Shown here piece by piece: positions 8,314 to 16,750 of a DNA stretch of 64,000 nt. The notes under the pieces were generated by a model. The model was not told the origin of the DNA, did no database searches, and saw nothing but the letters and a program-made list of their open reading frames with translations. A program made the translations under genes and the position numbers. Numbering within the stretch: position 1 is the first letter of the stretch; every line of letters begins with the position of its first letter. Origin of the DNA: Anaerolineales bacterium (lineage in GTDB: Bacteria; Chloroflexota; Anaerolineae; JAAEKA01); assembly GCA_020634615.1 (NCBI GenBank), contig JACKBI010000011.1:1-64000 (forward strand). The letters run 5' to 3'.

Positions 8314-9114
8314 TCACTGCGCATTCGGCGCTTGATGTTCACGCAAGGGAGCGGATGGAGAATTCTTTCGGTCAACAATGCTCTTTTCAACAGGTATGCT
8401 ATCGCGTGTATTCAGAAAGTGTTCCACGGTTGTCCAATGAAAGTCGCTGAGCAAAGTGCTTGGGATTTGAGACGAATGCGTCAAGCGATGATAGTGCGTA
8501 GTTCGCGCTAACCGCGGCAGCTCCTCCTTCAAGCGCGGATGTCCTGGATCGAACTCCCACGGATGGAAATAGACGATCGCCGGTTGCCCCAGGTCATTGA
8601 GACGCTGGATGGCCCAACGCACCCAGGCATAGGGCCAAAAGCGCGCATAGAATCCACCGCCAAATGGTACGTTTAGCCTTCCGACTGATACGGTGGAAAG
8701 AGGAAACTCCCACAGAAGCCTGGTAGGTAACCGATGCGGAAAGCGGCAAGCATTGGGTATCCCATAACGATAATTGTGAACTGGAAAGATGCTTGAATCG
8801 TAGCGAAGTCCAGAGGACGTCAATTCTTCCAGCGCCCAAAGCGTGCCGACATTGATCGAAAAGAAGGGCGCTCGATGCCCTCGGACCGCGCGGCCAGTTA
8901 AATCCTGCAAAGCTACCAATGAACGGCGGAGTTGAACGCTAAATTGCTCCGGCGTCTGGCGATACAGCGGTGTATGATCCCAACCGTGTGTCCCAATTTC
9001 GTGGCCGCCTGCCGCTAAGCTGCGTACCAAGTCAGGTTGTTCTTGAGCTACTCGGCCCAGGACGAAGAATGTGGCAATGGTAGCATAACTCGCAACCTCC
9101 GTCAATCCGTGCAT
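8314..9114 (-). CDS. Polysaccharide deacetylase family protein, N-terminally truncated, probably inactive
   Basis: The 266-residue frame shows the NodB-type fold as found in XrtA-associated/DUF3473 deacetylases: ATFFVLGRVAQEQPDLVR, HEIGTHGWDH (metal-binding histidines), GHRAPFFSI, YDSSIFP, GGGFYARFWP and YFHPWEFDP. The family normally starts about 50-60 residues earlier with a strand carrying the catalytic Asp (TVDVED-like). That part is missing and no frame upstream to 9220 supplies it. No convincing ribosome site precedes the ATG. I treat it as a probable pseudogene in the decayed zone, though a shortened live protein cannot be excluded. Confidence 0.7.
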   Translation of the reverse strand: MHGLTEVASYATIATFFVLGRVAQEQPDLVRSLAAGGHEIGTHGWDHTPLYRQTPEQFSVQLRRSLVALQDLTGRAVRGHRAPFFSINVGTLWALEELTSSGLRYDSSIFPVHNYRYGIPNACRFPHRLPTRLLWEFPLSTVSVGRLNVPFGGGFYARFWPYAWVRWAIQRLNDLGQPAIVYFHPWEFDPGHPRLKEELPRLARTTHYHRLTHSSQIPSTLLSDFHWTTVEHFLNTRDSIPVEKSIVDRKNSPSAPLREHQAPNAQ

Positions 9115-9222
9115 CTGCTAAATTACGCGGGATGTTGCCACCCATGATAGAATGCCGCATTGCTTGCCCGTCGCTATCGCCAGAATGCACCTTTACCCCA
9201 CGTTTCCGAGTAACTGATATCC

Positions 9223-10080
9223 ATGTCCGATCTTTCATCCTGGCTCCGTCTGGAGTTTGCTTCCCTCAACCTGCAACTGATGCTGGTTTTGTTCGTGCTG
9301 GCGCTGGTCATCTCGTCGATCGGCTTCTATCGGGTCGTGTATTTCATCAGCATCGGTTATGCGTTTTCCATCGTCGCGATGGCGGCCACGGTGATGATCA
9401 TGCTGCGCGAGAACCTGACCGTCGCGGCGGCGCTGCAAAACCTGCTGCTGGCGTTCTGGGGTCTGCGGCTGGGCATCTTTCTGGTGCGCCGTGAGTTACA
9501 GCCCTCGTTCGGCGTGCAGATGGCTGAAACAAATCAACGCACCGCCGGCATGTCACTGTTCGTCAAAGTGATGATCTGGATCACTGTGTCGCTGCTCTAC
9601 GTGCTGATGTTCTCGCCCAGCCTGTTTGTCATGACGACGCCTGCTGCAGGCAGACCGGCCGCGCTGGGCAGCCTGATCCAGTGGCTTGGTCTGGCTATCA
9701 TGGTCGGCGCATTGGTCATGGAGTCGCTGGCTGACCGCCAGAAGTCAGCCTTCAAAGCTCGCTTCCCCAAGCAGTTCTGCGACACAGGCCTGTACCGCTG
9801 GGTGCGCTGCCCCAATTATCTGGGCGAAATCCTCTTCTGGACGGGCAACTGGGTGGCAGCGCTGGCCTTCTATAGCTCTGTGCTGCGTTGGGTTGCCAGC
9901 CTGATCGGGTTGGTCTGCATCGTGCTGATCATGATGGGATCTACCAAGCGGCTGGAGGAACAGCAGGACCAGCGCTACGGCGAGCGGCCGGAGTATCAGG
10001 ACTACGTGCGCGCCGTGCCGATCCTGATTCCCTATATTCCGGTCTACAGCTTCAAGACACTGCGCGTCTATCTGGGGTGA
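9223..10080 (+). CDS. DUF1295 / steroid 5-alpha-reductase-like membrane protein
   Basis: The 285-residue protein has about six or seven hydrophobic helices and the C-terminal signature GLYRWVRCPNYLGEILFWTG typical of DUF1295 and related isoprenylcysteine methyltransferase/steroid reductase-like enzymes. These use NADPH or SAM on lipid substrates at the membrane; the substrate here is unknown. The C-terminal GERPEYQDYVRAVPILIPY is also characteristic. It is a single gene, convergent with the ABC permease gene; two palindromic elements lie between them. Confidence 0.85.
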   Translation: MSDLSSWLRLEFASLNLQLMLVLFVLALVISSIGFYRVVYFISIGYAFSIVAMAATVMIMLRENLTVAAALQNLLLAFWGLRLGIFLVRRELQPSFGVQMAETNQRTAGMSLFVKVMIWITVSLLYVLMFSPSLFVMTTPAAGRPAALGSLIQWLGLAIMVGALVMESLADRQKSAFKARFPKQFCDTGLYRWVRCPNYLGEILFWTGNWVAALAFYSSVLRWVASLIGLVCIVLIMMGSTKRLEEQQDQRYGERPEYQDYVRAVPILIPYIPVYSFKTLRVYLG

Positions 10081-10138
10081 TGATCACGGATGCAACTGGC
10101 CGCTGATGAAAGTTACGAATCAGATCCGGTACCCGCCG

Positions 10139-10201
10139 TCGTTCCGCGGAGGCGGGAATCCAGGACGTGAAGAGTAGATTCCCGCGAAGGCAGGAATGAC
10201 G
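10139..10201. repeat. Inverted repeat of the GGCGGGAATCC / GATTCCCGC type
   Basis: The left arm around 10139-10165 contains GGCGGGAATCC and the right arm (10179-10201) contains GATTCCCGCGAAGGCAGGAA, near-complements of each other. Palindromes with ATTCCCGC(G)AAGGCGGGAA cores are common intergenic elements in many bacteria. Confidence 0.7.
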
Positions 10202-10307
10202 AGCCACATCTCGTTGCCGACTTTGATTCTGCAGATACAAAAGCGGCCAGAACCTGGCCCACACAGCGTCGGTGACCAGCGGCGATTGATCACGCGACGC
10301 ACTGAAG

Positions 10308-10369
10308 GGTTGAATCAAACAGGCGGCGACTGAGAAGTCTTCTCAGATCGCCGCTTGTTTGATTCAACC
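10308..10369. terminator. Long palindrome between convergent genes, probable bidirectional terminator
   Basis: Arms read GGTTGAATCAAACA, then GCGGCGA and CTGAGAAG, matched on the right by CTCAG, CGCCGC and TGTTTGATTCAACC, around a TCTT loop. It sits 26 bp downstream of the ABC permease stop and between two converging transcripts, where a terminator is expected. Confidence 0.6.
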
Positions 10370-10394
10370 GGACCGCCGATGCTGATAGTATCGC

Positions 10395-11627
10395 TTACTC
10401 GTAGCGCAGCGCGTCGATCGGATTGAGGCCGGCGGCGCGGTTGGCTGGATACAGGCCAAAGAATATTCCGATACCCAGCGACACCACCAGCGCCAGCACG
10501 ACGCTTTGCGGCGTGACCACTGCCTGACTGCTGCCAAGCAGCGGCGTGATCACTTGCGCACCAAGGACGCCCAGTGCTACGCCGAGCAGGCCTCCCACGA
10601 TGCTCAGCACGATGGCCTCGGTCAGGAACTGCAGCAGGATGTCGCCGCGTTTGGCGCCCACAGCTTTGCGCAACCCGACCTCGCGCGTGCGTTCGGTGAC
10701 GCTGACCAGCATGATGTTCATGATGCCGATGCCGCCCACCAGCAGCGAGATCGCGGCGATGCTGCCCAGCAGCGTTGTAAAGGTCCCGGTAGTTTCCTGG
10801 ACGGTGTCCAGAATGTCCGCCTGGTTCTGTACCGTGAAGTCATTCTCGGCTGTGCCGGTGAGTCCATGCAGGCTGCGCAGAATGGCTGTCACTTGAGCCT
10901 GCGCCAGGTCCATTTCCTCGGCCGCGCCGACCTGCAGGCTGATCTGGCTGACATCCTGGTTGCCGGCTCCGCCCAGCTTTAGCTGAGCGGTGCGCAACGG
11001 CATAAGGATCACCTCGTCCTGATTGTTGAAGCCGCTCTGCCCCTTGCTTTCAAGGACACCGATGACTTGATAGTTCTGGCGGTTGATGCGGATCGTTTCA
11101 CCGACCGCGTTGACCTGCGTGCTTCCGAAAAGATCTTCGACAGCGGTTTGCCCCAGCACCACGACTGAGGCGAGGTTGTCGTTGTCCTCGTCGGTGAAGA
11201 ACCGTCCGCTGGCCAGAGTCCAGTTGCGTACGGTGGGGTAAACCGCGGTGACGCCATCCACGCTGATGTTGGTGGTGTTGCCGCCATGTGTCGCCGTCAC
11301 GCGCGAGTTGTACTGCGGCGCCACCAGGCTGACAGCCGTTGCCAGCCCGGTGATGGCATTGACATCGCTGTTGGTCAGGCTGTTGGTGTTTTCCTGCAAG
11401 CCACCCCGGGAGAAGCCGAAGTTCGTGCCGGCTGTAACGGTCAACAGGTTGGATCCCAGCGACTCGAACTGGCTGACTACTGACGCCTGTGCGCCGTTGC
11501 CGACCGCCACCAGAGCTATCACTGCCGCCACGCCGATCACCACGCCCAGCATCGTCAGGATGGAGCGCATTTTGTGGGCGGTGATTGCCCGCAACGCCAC
11601 CCGAAAAACCATGAGTAATTTTCGCAT
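10395..11627 (-). CDS. MacB-like ABC transporter permease (FtsX-type)
   Basis: The 410-residue protein has the MacB layout: an N-terminal helix in ALRAITAHKMRSILTMLGVV, a large extracytoplasmic domain (about 50-280), and three C-terminal helices including LLVGGIGIMNIMLVSVTERT and REVGLRKAVGAKRGDIL, the cytoplasmic coupling motif. It lacks its own ATPase domain, which is encoded upstream at 15750-16526. It lies 22 bp after the second adaptor gene. MacB-type systems use mechanotransmission to drive export of lipids, peptides or drugs across the envelope; here no outer-membrane factor is present, as expected in a monoderm. Confidence 0.93.
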   Translation of the reverse strand: MRKLLMVFRVALRAITAHKMRSILTMLGVVIGVAAVIALVAVGNGAQASVVSQFESLGSNLLTVTAGTNFGFSRGGLQENTNSLTNSDVNAITGLATAVSLVAPQYNSRVTATHGGNTTNISVDGVTAVYPTVRNWTLASGRFFTDEDNDNLASVVVLGQTAVEDLFGSTQVNAVGETIRINRQNYQVIGVLESKGQSGFNNQDEVILMPLRTAQLKLGGAGNQDVSQISLQVGAAEEMDLAQAQVTAILRSLHGLTGTAENDFTVQNQADILDTVQETTGTFTTLLGSIAAISLLVGGIGIMNIMLVSVTERTREVGLRKAVGAKRGDILLQFLTEAIVLSIVGGLLGVALGVLGAQVITPLLGSSQAVVTPQSVVLALVVSLGIGIFFGLYPANRAAGLNPIDALRYE

Positions 11628-11649
11628 TTGTGCAGTTACCCTTGTCTGG

Positions 11650-13326
11650 CTACCGTCCGCCGGTCAGAAATCGCACCGCGCCGCCCGCGCCGCCAACGCC
11701 GCCGCCAAAGTTTCGGAACGGATTGCTCGCTTGGGTCGATGACAGCTCGATGACGACCCGGTCGCCGGGGTTGAGGCCCTTGGTGATTTCTGTATAGGTG
11801 CCGTTGCTAAGGCCCGTTTCCACAGGCACTGAGACGCTCGCCCCGATTGGATCAGCTGTATTGGGAACAAGAACCTGGGTCAGGCCGCCGATGTTTTGCA
11901 GTGCGATCGTCGGCACCAGCAGCACGTCGGTGGCCTGGCCGGTCTGGATCTCAGCATTGGCAGTCATGCCAACCAGCAGCGACAGCTTTTCAGCGCCCTC
12001 CAGCGAGATCGGCACTTCGTACACCATGACGCCGCCTTGCAGCGCGCCTTGCAGCGGCACAGAGAGCACCTGGCCACGGAACGTCTGTCCGGGGAAGGCA
12101 TCGAAGGTGATGCTGGCAGGTTGGCCGCTCTCGACCTGACGAATGGTGGTCTCGTCAACCGATGCGACCACCTGCAGGTTGTTCAGGTTGGCGATGGTGA
12201 GAATGGGCGAGCTGGCGGTAATCTGGTCGCCGGCTTCGGCGTTGGTTTGCAGGATCGTGCCATCGAACGGAGCGACCAGTTGTGTAGCATCCAGATCGGC
12301 CTGGGCATCACTGACGGCCAGTTGCTTTTTGTCTACATCCGCCTGCGCCGCTGCCAGAGTGGCCTCGTCAGCTCCCTCATCAAGCGTAGTTCGTGCGTCT
12401 TCAGCCGCCTGCAGCGCCACATTGGCCTGCTGGATGGTGAGTTGCGCCTTGGCCAGGTCTAGCTCGCTGGTGCCTGCTCGTGCTTCAACCAAAGCGTCCT
12501 GTGCATCGGCCAGTTCCGCTTCGGCAGCGGTCACCTGCGCCGCAGAGGATTGCAGGGCCAACCGGTGCTGTGCTTGCACCTGGGCGAGCTCAGCCTGCAC
12601 CTCGGCCAGCGTGTCCTGCTCCTCAGCAAGCTGATCGGTCTGTTCCAGGTTGGCCTTGTGCTGGGCGACCAGGTCTTGCAGTTGCTGCACCAATCGCTGG
12701 TGATAGTTGACTGCGTATTGCAGATCGCGTTCGCTGGCAGCTATGCTGTCATGTTGGGCAAGGCTGTCCTGAAGTTTGGCCAGGTCCAGGTTGTCGCTGG
12801 CGCTCTGAACGGCGGTCTCCAGGTCGGTCAGGTCAGGCGCGGCTTGCAGGTCAGTCAGGGCAGCAGTCGCGGTTTCCACATCCAGCTTGGCCTTGGCGAT
12901 GGCCAGATCTGCCTGGGCGATATCTGACTCGGTTGGCGGCGTCTGCAGGTCTTCCAGGTTCTGTTGTGCCTCCAGTAGCGCGCTTTGTGCCTGATCCAGG
13001 GCCTGTTGGTAGGGCGTGGGATCAACGGCGGCGAGGATCTGTCCCGCCTGAACCTTGTTGCCGGCTGCGACGGACAATGTCAACAGGGTTGATGAGTTGG
13101 CCAGCCGATCAAAGGCCATGTCCTGGCTCTGGGTCGCGTCCAACTCGCCAACGACACTGATGCTGGCATTGAGATCGCCCTGCTGCACGGCTACGGTTTG
13201 CGTAAACCCGCTGGTGTCAGTTGTGGTCTGGGCGGTTGTACGCGTCTGGAAGAACCACACCCCGGCTGCCAGCACAGCGCATACCACCACAATACCAATG
13301 ATGATGCGAAAGATTTTTGTTTTCAT
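11650..13326 (-). CDS. Membrane-fusion (HlyD/MacA-like) adaptor of the ABC exporter, first paralogue
   Basis: The 558-residue protein has a signal anchor at about 7-26, a lipoyl-like segment split around a long coiled-coil hairpin (about 95-330, rich in Ala, Gln and Asp heptads), then a barrel domain with VVASVDETTIRQVESGQPAS and a C-terminal domain ending in a Gly-rich tail. The family bridges ABC permease and external partner. It is 18 bp from the adjacent paralogue and 22 bp from the permease, so they are co-transcribed. The two adaptors align along their whole length and differ most in the hairpin, pointing to tandem duplication. Confidence 0.9.
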   Translation of the reverse strand: MKTKIFRIIIGIVVVCAVLAAGVWFFQTRTTAQTTTDTSGFTQTVAVQQGDLNASISVVGELDATQSQDMAFDRLANSSTLLTLSVAAGNKVQAGQILAAVDPTPYQQALDQAQSALLEAQQNLEDLQTPPTESDIAQADLAIAKAKLDVETATAALTDLQAAPDLTDLETAVQSASDNLDLAKLQDSLAQHDSIAASERDLQYAVNYHQRLVQQLQDLVAQHKANLEQTDQLAEEQDTLAEVQAELAQVQAQHRLALQSSAAQVTAAEAELADAQDALVEARAGTSELDLAKAQLTIQQANVALQAAEDARTTLDEGADEATLAAAQADVDKKQLAVSDAQADLDATQLVAPFDGTILQTNAEAGDQITASSPILTIANLNNLQVVASVDETTIRQVESGQPASITFDAFPGQTFRGQVLSVPLQGALQGGVMVYEVPISLEGAEKLSLLVGMTANAEIQTGQATDVLLVPTIALQNIGGLTQVLVPNTADPIGASVSVPVETGLSNGTYTEITKGLNPGDRVVIELSSTQASNPFRNFGGGVGGAGGAVRFLTGGR

Positions 13327-13344
13327 TGTCTGATTTCCTGCATC

Positions 13345-15006
13345 TCAATCACCGGGTCTGACGCCGGGGGGAGGACCGCCACCGTCGAGTGCGCCCGGAC
13401 CGAAACCGCGGAAGTTGTTGCTCGAATTGCTGGCAGCCAGCTCGATCACGACCTGATCGCCGATGTTGAGTCCCTTGGTGACCTGCGTGTAGGTTCCGTT
13501 GCTCAAGCCAACTTCGACCGGAACCGAGACGGGGTCGCCGGTCGGGTCGGAGTTAGGCACCAGGACCTGGGTCAGCCCACCGACGTTTTGCAGGGCGATG
13601 GTCGGCACCAGCAGAGCGTTCTCCGCCTGCCCGGTCTGAATGGCGACGTTGGCGGTCATGCCAACCAGCAAAGGCAGTGTGTCGGCGCCCTCCAGCGAGA
13701 TCGGCACTTCGTAGACCATGACGCCGCCCTGCAACGTGCCTTGCAGCGGCACGGCAAGCACCTCACCGCGGAAGGTTTGTCCAGGGTAAGCGTCGAAGGT
13801 GATGCTGGCCGGCTGACCGGTTTGGACATCACGGATTGTGGTCTCGTCGATCAGTGCGGTGACTTCTAACTCGTTCAGGTTGGCCAGGGTCAGGATCGGC
13901 GAACTGGCGGTGATCCGGTCGCCGGTACTGGCGCTGGTGTCCAGAACCGTGCCGTCGAAAGATGCGACCAGCGTCGCGGCGTCCAGATCAGCCTGGGCTT
14001 CGCTGACGGCCAGTTGTTTCTTGTCCACGTCAGCCTGGGCGGCTGTCAGGTCAACCGTGTCGGGGCCTTTGTCCAGTTCGGCGCGTGCGTCCCTGGCGTC
14101 AGCCAGATCGGCTTCGGCCTGGGCGACCGCTTGCTCCGCCGTGGCGAGGTCCAGGGCGTCAACAGCCGCCTGACCGTCGGCCAGCGCTTCCTGTGCATTT
14201 GCCAGCTTCGTCTCGGCCTGGGTTACCTGCATATGGGCCTTCAGCAGGTTGATCTGCTGCTGCAATTCGGTGCTGATGCGCGTGTCTTGAGCCGCGAGAA
14301 AGGCATTGTTCGCCAGCGCCAGACGATCCTGGTAATAGGTGTCCGAATATGTTTCGCTGGCCAGCCGGCTGTATTCGGTGTAGAGGTCGCTCTCTTTATC
14401 CTGCAAGGCGGATAATTTGTCCTGAGAAGTCTGGTCGGGTTGTGCAGATGCCAGGTTGGACTGGGCTTGTACCAGAGCGAGCTGGGCGTCGCTGACAGCG
14501 GTCTTCAGCGCCGCGATGTCCGGATCCTGGAGAGACTCCAGATCGTCACGGGCTTGTTGCAGCGCATATTCCGCCTGTGCTATAGCCAGATCAGCCTGGG
14601 CGATGTCCAGCGATGTTGGCGGGGTTTCCAGGTCGGACAAGGTCTGCTGCGAGCTCTGCAGGTCGCTGGTTGCCTGATCCAGCGCCTGCTGATAGGGCGT
14701 TGGATCGATGGTTGCCAACACCTGGCCGGCGGTCACCACCGAGCCCGGTTCTACATCCAGCGATGCCAGCGTGGTGGTGCCGGAAACCCGTTCGAAGCTC
14801 ATCGTTTCGTTTTGCGGCGCATATAACTCACCCACCACGCTGATGGAGGCGTTGAGGTTGCCTTGTTGAACGGCCACTACCTGCGTGAAGCCGCTGGATT
14901 GGTCCGTGGTTTGCGCTGCACTGCGCTGCTGGATGAACCAGTAGCTCCCGCCGGCGATCACGGCAACAAGCAGCAGCACCAGGCCAATTCGTACGATAGT
15001 TTTCAT
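13345..15006 (-). CDS. Membrane-fusion (HlyD/MacA-like) adaptor of the ABC exporter, second paralogue
   Basis: The 553-residue protein repeats the architecture of its neighbour: signal anchor (about 5-23), first lipoyl strand set (VVAVQQGNLNASISVVGEL), coiled-coil hairpin of about 230 residues, then TLVASFDGTVLDTSASTGDR, the barrel EVTALIDETTIRDVQTGQPAS, and a Pro/Gly-rich tail. It starts 15 bp after the DUF5666-like gene. Having two adaptors for one ATPase and one permease is unusual; they could form mixed hexamers or serve different stages. No outer-membrane channel gene is nearby. Confidence 0.9.
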   Translation of the reverse strand: MKTIVRIGLVLLLVAVIAGGSYWFIQQRSAAQTTDQSSGFTQVVAVQQGNLNASISVVGELYAPQNETMSFERVSGTTTLASLDVEPGSVVTAGQVLATIDPTPYQQALDQATSDLQSSQQTLSDLETPPTSLDIAQADLAIAQAEYALQQARDDLESLQDPDIAALKTAVSDAQLALVQAQSNLASAQPDQTSQDKLSALQDKESDLYTEYSRLASETYSDTYYQDRLALANNAFLAAQDTRISTELQQQINLLKAHMQVTQAETKLANAQEALADGQAAVDALDLATAEQAVAQAEADLADARDARAELDKGPDTVDLTAAQADVDKKQLAVSEAQADLDAATLVASFDGTVLDTSASTGDRITASSPILTLANLNELEVTALIDETTIRDVQTGQPASITFDAYPGQTFRGEVLAVPLQGTLQGGVMVYEVPISLEGADTLPLLVGMTANVAIQTGQAENALLVPTIALQNVGGLTQVLVPNSDPTGDPVSVPVEVGLSNGTYTQVTKGLNIGDQVVIELAASNSSNNFRGFGPGALDGGGPPPGVRPGD

Positions 15007-15021
15007 GGGGCTACTCGCTCA

Positions 15022-15516
15022 CTACTGGCTCTGGCCGGCTGGTGCGCCATTGGGAGGCTGTCCGCCGCCACCGAAGAATCGCCCGGCCGGCGCCACCTGC
15101 ACCGAACGTGCGGTGATGCTGCCATCGGTGTTGTCACTGCCGGAGATGATCACTGTGTCGCCGGCCGCCAGGTCCGACACGCTGACCGATGCGTTTTTCT
15201 CGATGAGGGTGGTGTCAGTGACCTGCACCGTCACAGGGTTGCCGTTGCGGTCGGTAATCGACAGTGTGTTGCCATCGATGGACTCGATCTGGCCGAACGT
15301 ACTGCCGGGCTGCACACCGTCGGCCGCGCCATTTTGGCCTTGTCCACGGAAGCCCTGGAAGTCGCGGGGGGCGCCCTGTCCGTCAAAGCCCGGGAAGCCG
15401 GCTGGTGTTGCTGCGCTGGCCTGGCTCTTGCCGTAGGTCATGCCGCCGTAGAAGCTACCGGCAGCTACGACCAGCACTACAACGACAACCACAATAATTA
15501 GTATTGGCTTGCTCAT
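15022..15516 (-). CDS. Secreted/anchored DUF5666-like OB-fold protein
   Basis: A 164-residue protein with an N-terminal hydrophobic helix (about 4-25), a Gly/Gln-rich linker, and one small beta-domain around 90-150: GQIESIDGNTLSITDRNGNPVTV, followed by AAGDTVIISG and GSITARSVQVAP. This resembles DUF5666 domains, found outside the membrane near exporters and metal or redox genes. The tail is Gly/Pro-rich. It is the first gene of the tight adaptor-adaptor-permease group, 15 bp before the next gene, and separated by 233 bp from the ATPase gene. Confidence 0.8.
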   Translation of the reverse strand: MSKPILIIVVVVVVLVVAAGSFYGGMTYGKSQASAATPAGFPGFDGQGAPRDFQGFRGQGQNGAADGVQPGSTFGQIESIDGNTLSITDRNGNPVTVQVTDTTLIEKNASVSVSDLAAGDTVIISGSDNTDGSITARSVQVAPAGRFFGGGGQPPNGAPAGQSQ

Positions 15517-15588
15517 GATTCTCTCTCACTCCTTTGCAGATGCAGGAGTTTCAGTTCTGCAACTGCGGCTGCAAATCCTTGGTCTCTA

Positions 15589-15690
15589 AACGGTGCTCTG
15601 GCCGGTCTCCTGACCGCTCAGACTGCGGAAGTCGACCAACGACGCTTTTTAAACAGTTTCCAGACGGTGCTCTGGCCGGTCTCCGACCGT
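15589..15690. repeat. Direct repeat around a degenerate copy of the dispersed element (copy C)
   Basis: CGGTGCTCTGGCCGGTCTCC occurs at about 15590-15609 and again at about 15665-15684. Between them lies CAGACTGCGGAAGTCGACC (15619-15637), a mutated arm of the dispersed element. The block fills the gap between ATPase and DUF5666-like genes, which may weaken or delay read-through between the two halves of the cluster. Confidence 0.65.
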
Positions 15691-15749
15691 GCCAGCGGGT
15701 GCCTTCCAGTTGAAGTGTCGTGGCTGGCAACCGTGCAGGCCGGTCACAG

Positions 15750-16526
15750 CTATGCGGCGACCGGCTCGTTTTCACTCATCAGATCGCGCGAACTGCGCGT
15801 ATAGGCCCGTTCGCTGGCGAGCCGCGGGTTGCGCACCGGGCTGTCGCTGACGATCAGCCCGTCTGCCAGCCGAACGATGCGCCGGGTGTGCTCAGCGATG
15901 TCGGGTTCGTGGGTCACGAAAATGATAGTTATGCCCCGTTCCATATTTAGCTCCTGAAAGATACGCATCACCTCCGCACCCGCTTTGGAATCCAGGTTGC
16001 CGGTAGGCTCATCGGCCAGAATGATGCTGGGCTGGTTCACCAGCGCGCGGGCAATCGCAACGCGCTGTTGCTGGCCGCCCGACAACTCATTGGGCTTGTG
16101 ATGTAGCCGGTCACCCAGGCCGACCATCTCCAACGCGTCGATGCAAAGCTGGCGGCCGTTGCTCATGCCGGAATAAACCAGCGGCAATTCGACATTGGCC
16201 AGGGCCGAAGTGCGTGGCAGAAGGTTGAAGCTCTGAAAGACGAAACCGATCTTCTTGTTGCGTATCTCCGCCAACTTGTCGGGCCGCATTTTGCTGACGT
16301 CCTGGCCATCCAGCCTGTAGCTGCCGCTGGTCGGGACGTCCAGCGCCCCGAGCACGTTCATCAGCGTCGACTTGCCGGAACCGGACGGCCCCATGATGGA
16401 CATCAGCTCGCCCGGATAGACCCGCAAACTCACGCCGCGCAGCGCGTGGACCTGAACCTCGCCCATGGTATAGACCTTGGTGACGTTTTCGACTTCTATA
16501 ACAGGTTGTTTTTCTTTTTCTTCCAT
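15750..16526 (-). CDS. ABC transporter ATP-binding protein (MacB/LolD type)
   Basis: About 258 residues from the ATG of MEEKEKQ; an upstream in-frame GTG (16544) is possible but neither start has a strong ribosome site. The ATPase motifs are complete: Walker A GPSGSGKS, Q-loop FVFQSFNLLPRTSALANV, signature LSGGQQQRVAIARAL, Walker B IILADEPTGNLD, and the H-loop in TIIFVTHE. LolD/MacB-type ATPases pair with FtsX-like permeases, here the product of 10395-11627. A 33-bp repeat element with an extended -10 lies 70 bp upstream and is shared with the two LTQEQAD genes. Confidence 0.94.
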   Translation of the reverse strand: MEEKEKQPVIEVENVTKVYTMGEVQVHALRGVSLRVYPGELMSIMGPSGSGKSTLMNVLGALDVPTSGSYRLDGQDVSKMRPDKLAEIRNKKIGFVFQSFNLLPRTSALANVELPLVYSGMSNGRQLCIDALEMVGLGDRLHHKPNELSGGQQQRVAIARALVNQPSIILADEPTGNLDSKAGAEVMRIFQELNMERGITIIFVTHEPDIAEHTRRIVRLADGLIVSDSPVRNPRLASERAYTRSSRDLMSENEPVAA

Positions 16527-16595
16527 GGGGTATCGCTTTCGCACCGACTGGAATTCACTGCTCTGTTTGCACCTGTACTCGCGATGTACGATCTC

Positions 16596-16628
16596 AGGTT
16601 ACCAGAGAAATATTCAGAAAATATGAAG
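16596..16628 (-). promoter_or_regulatory. Three-repeat operator/promoter before the ABC exporter genes
   Basis: On the minus strand three consecutive 11-mers read CTTCATATTTT, CTGAATATTTC, TCTGGTAACCT. The first two are direct repeats, and the third carries TGG plus a weak -10 (TAACCT). The same arrangement is found at 21046-21078 and 21975-22007. An 11-bp period over the -35 region is typical for tandem binding of OmpR/PhoB-type response regulators; the actual regulator is not in this window. Confidence 0.7.
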
Positions 16629-16684
16629 ACATTGTTGGCTTCGTGTTGGAGGCGTCCAGGTGCGTGGGGAAATCTTTGCGCAAC

Positions 16685-16725
16685 GAAAAACACCCGCTCG
16701 AACAAGCAGTTCGTGCAGGTGTTTC
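16685..16725 (-). terminator. Intrinsic terminator of the envelope lipoprotein operon
   Basis: On the minus strand ACACCTGCACGAAC pairs with GTTCGAGCGGGTGT around a short loop and is followed by TTTTTC. It lies about 26 bp downstream of the beta-propeller lipoprotein gene. Confidence 0.85.
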
Positions 16726-16750
16726 ATGGGTTATTCGTGAGTGATTGACG

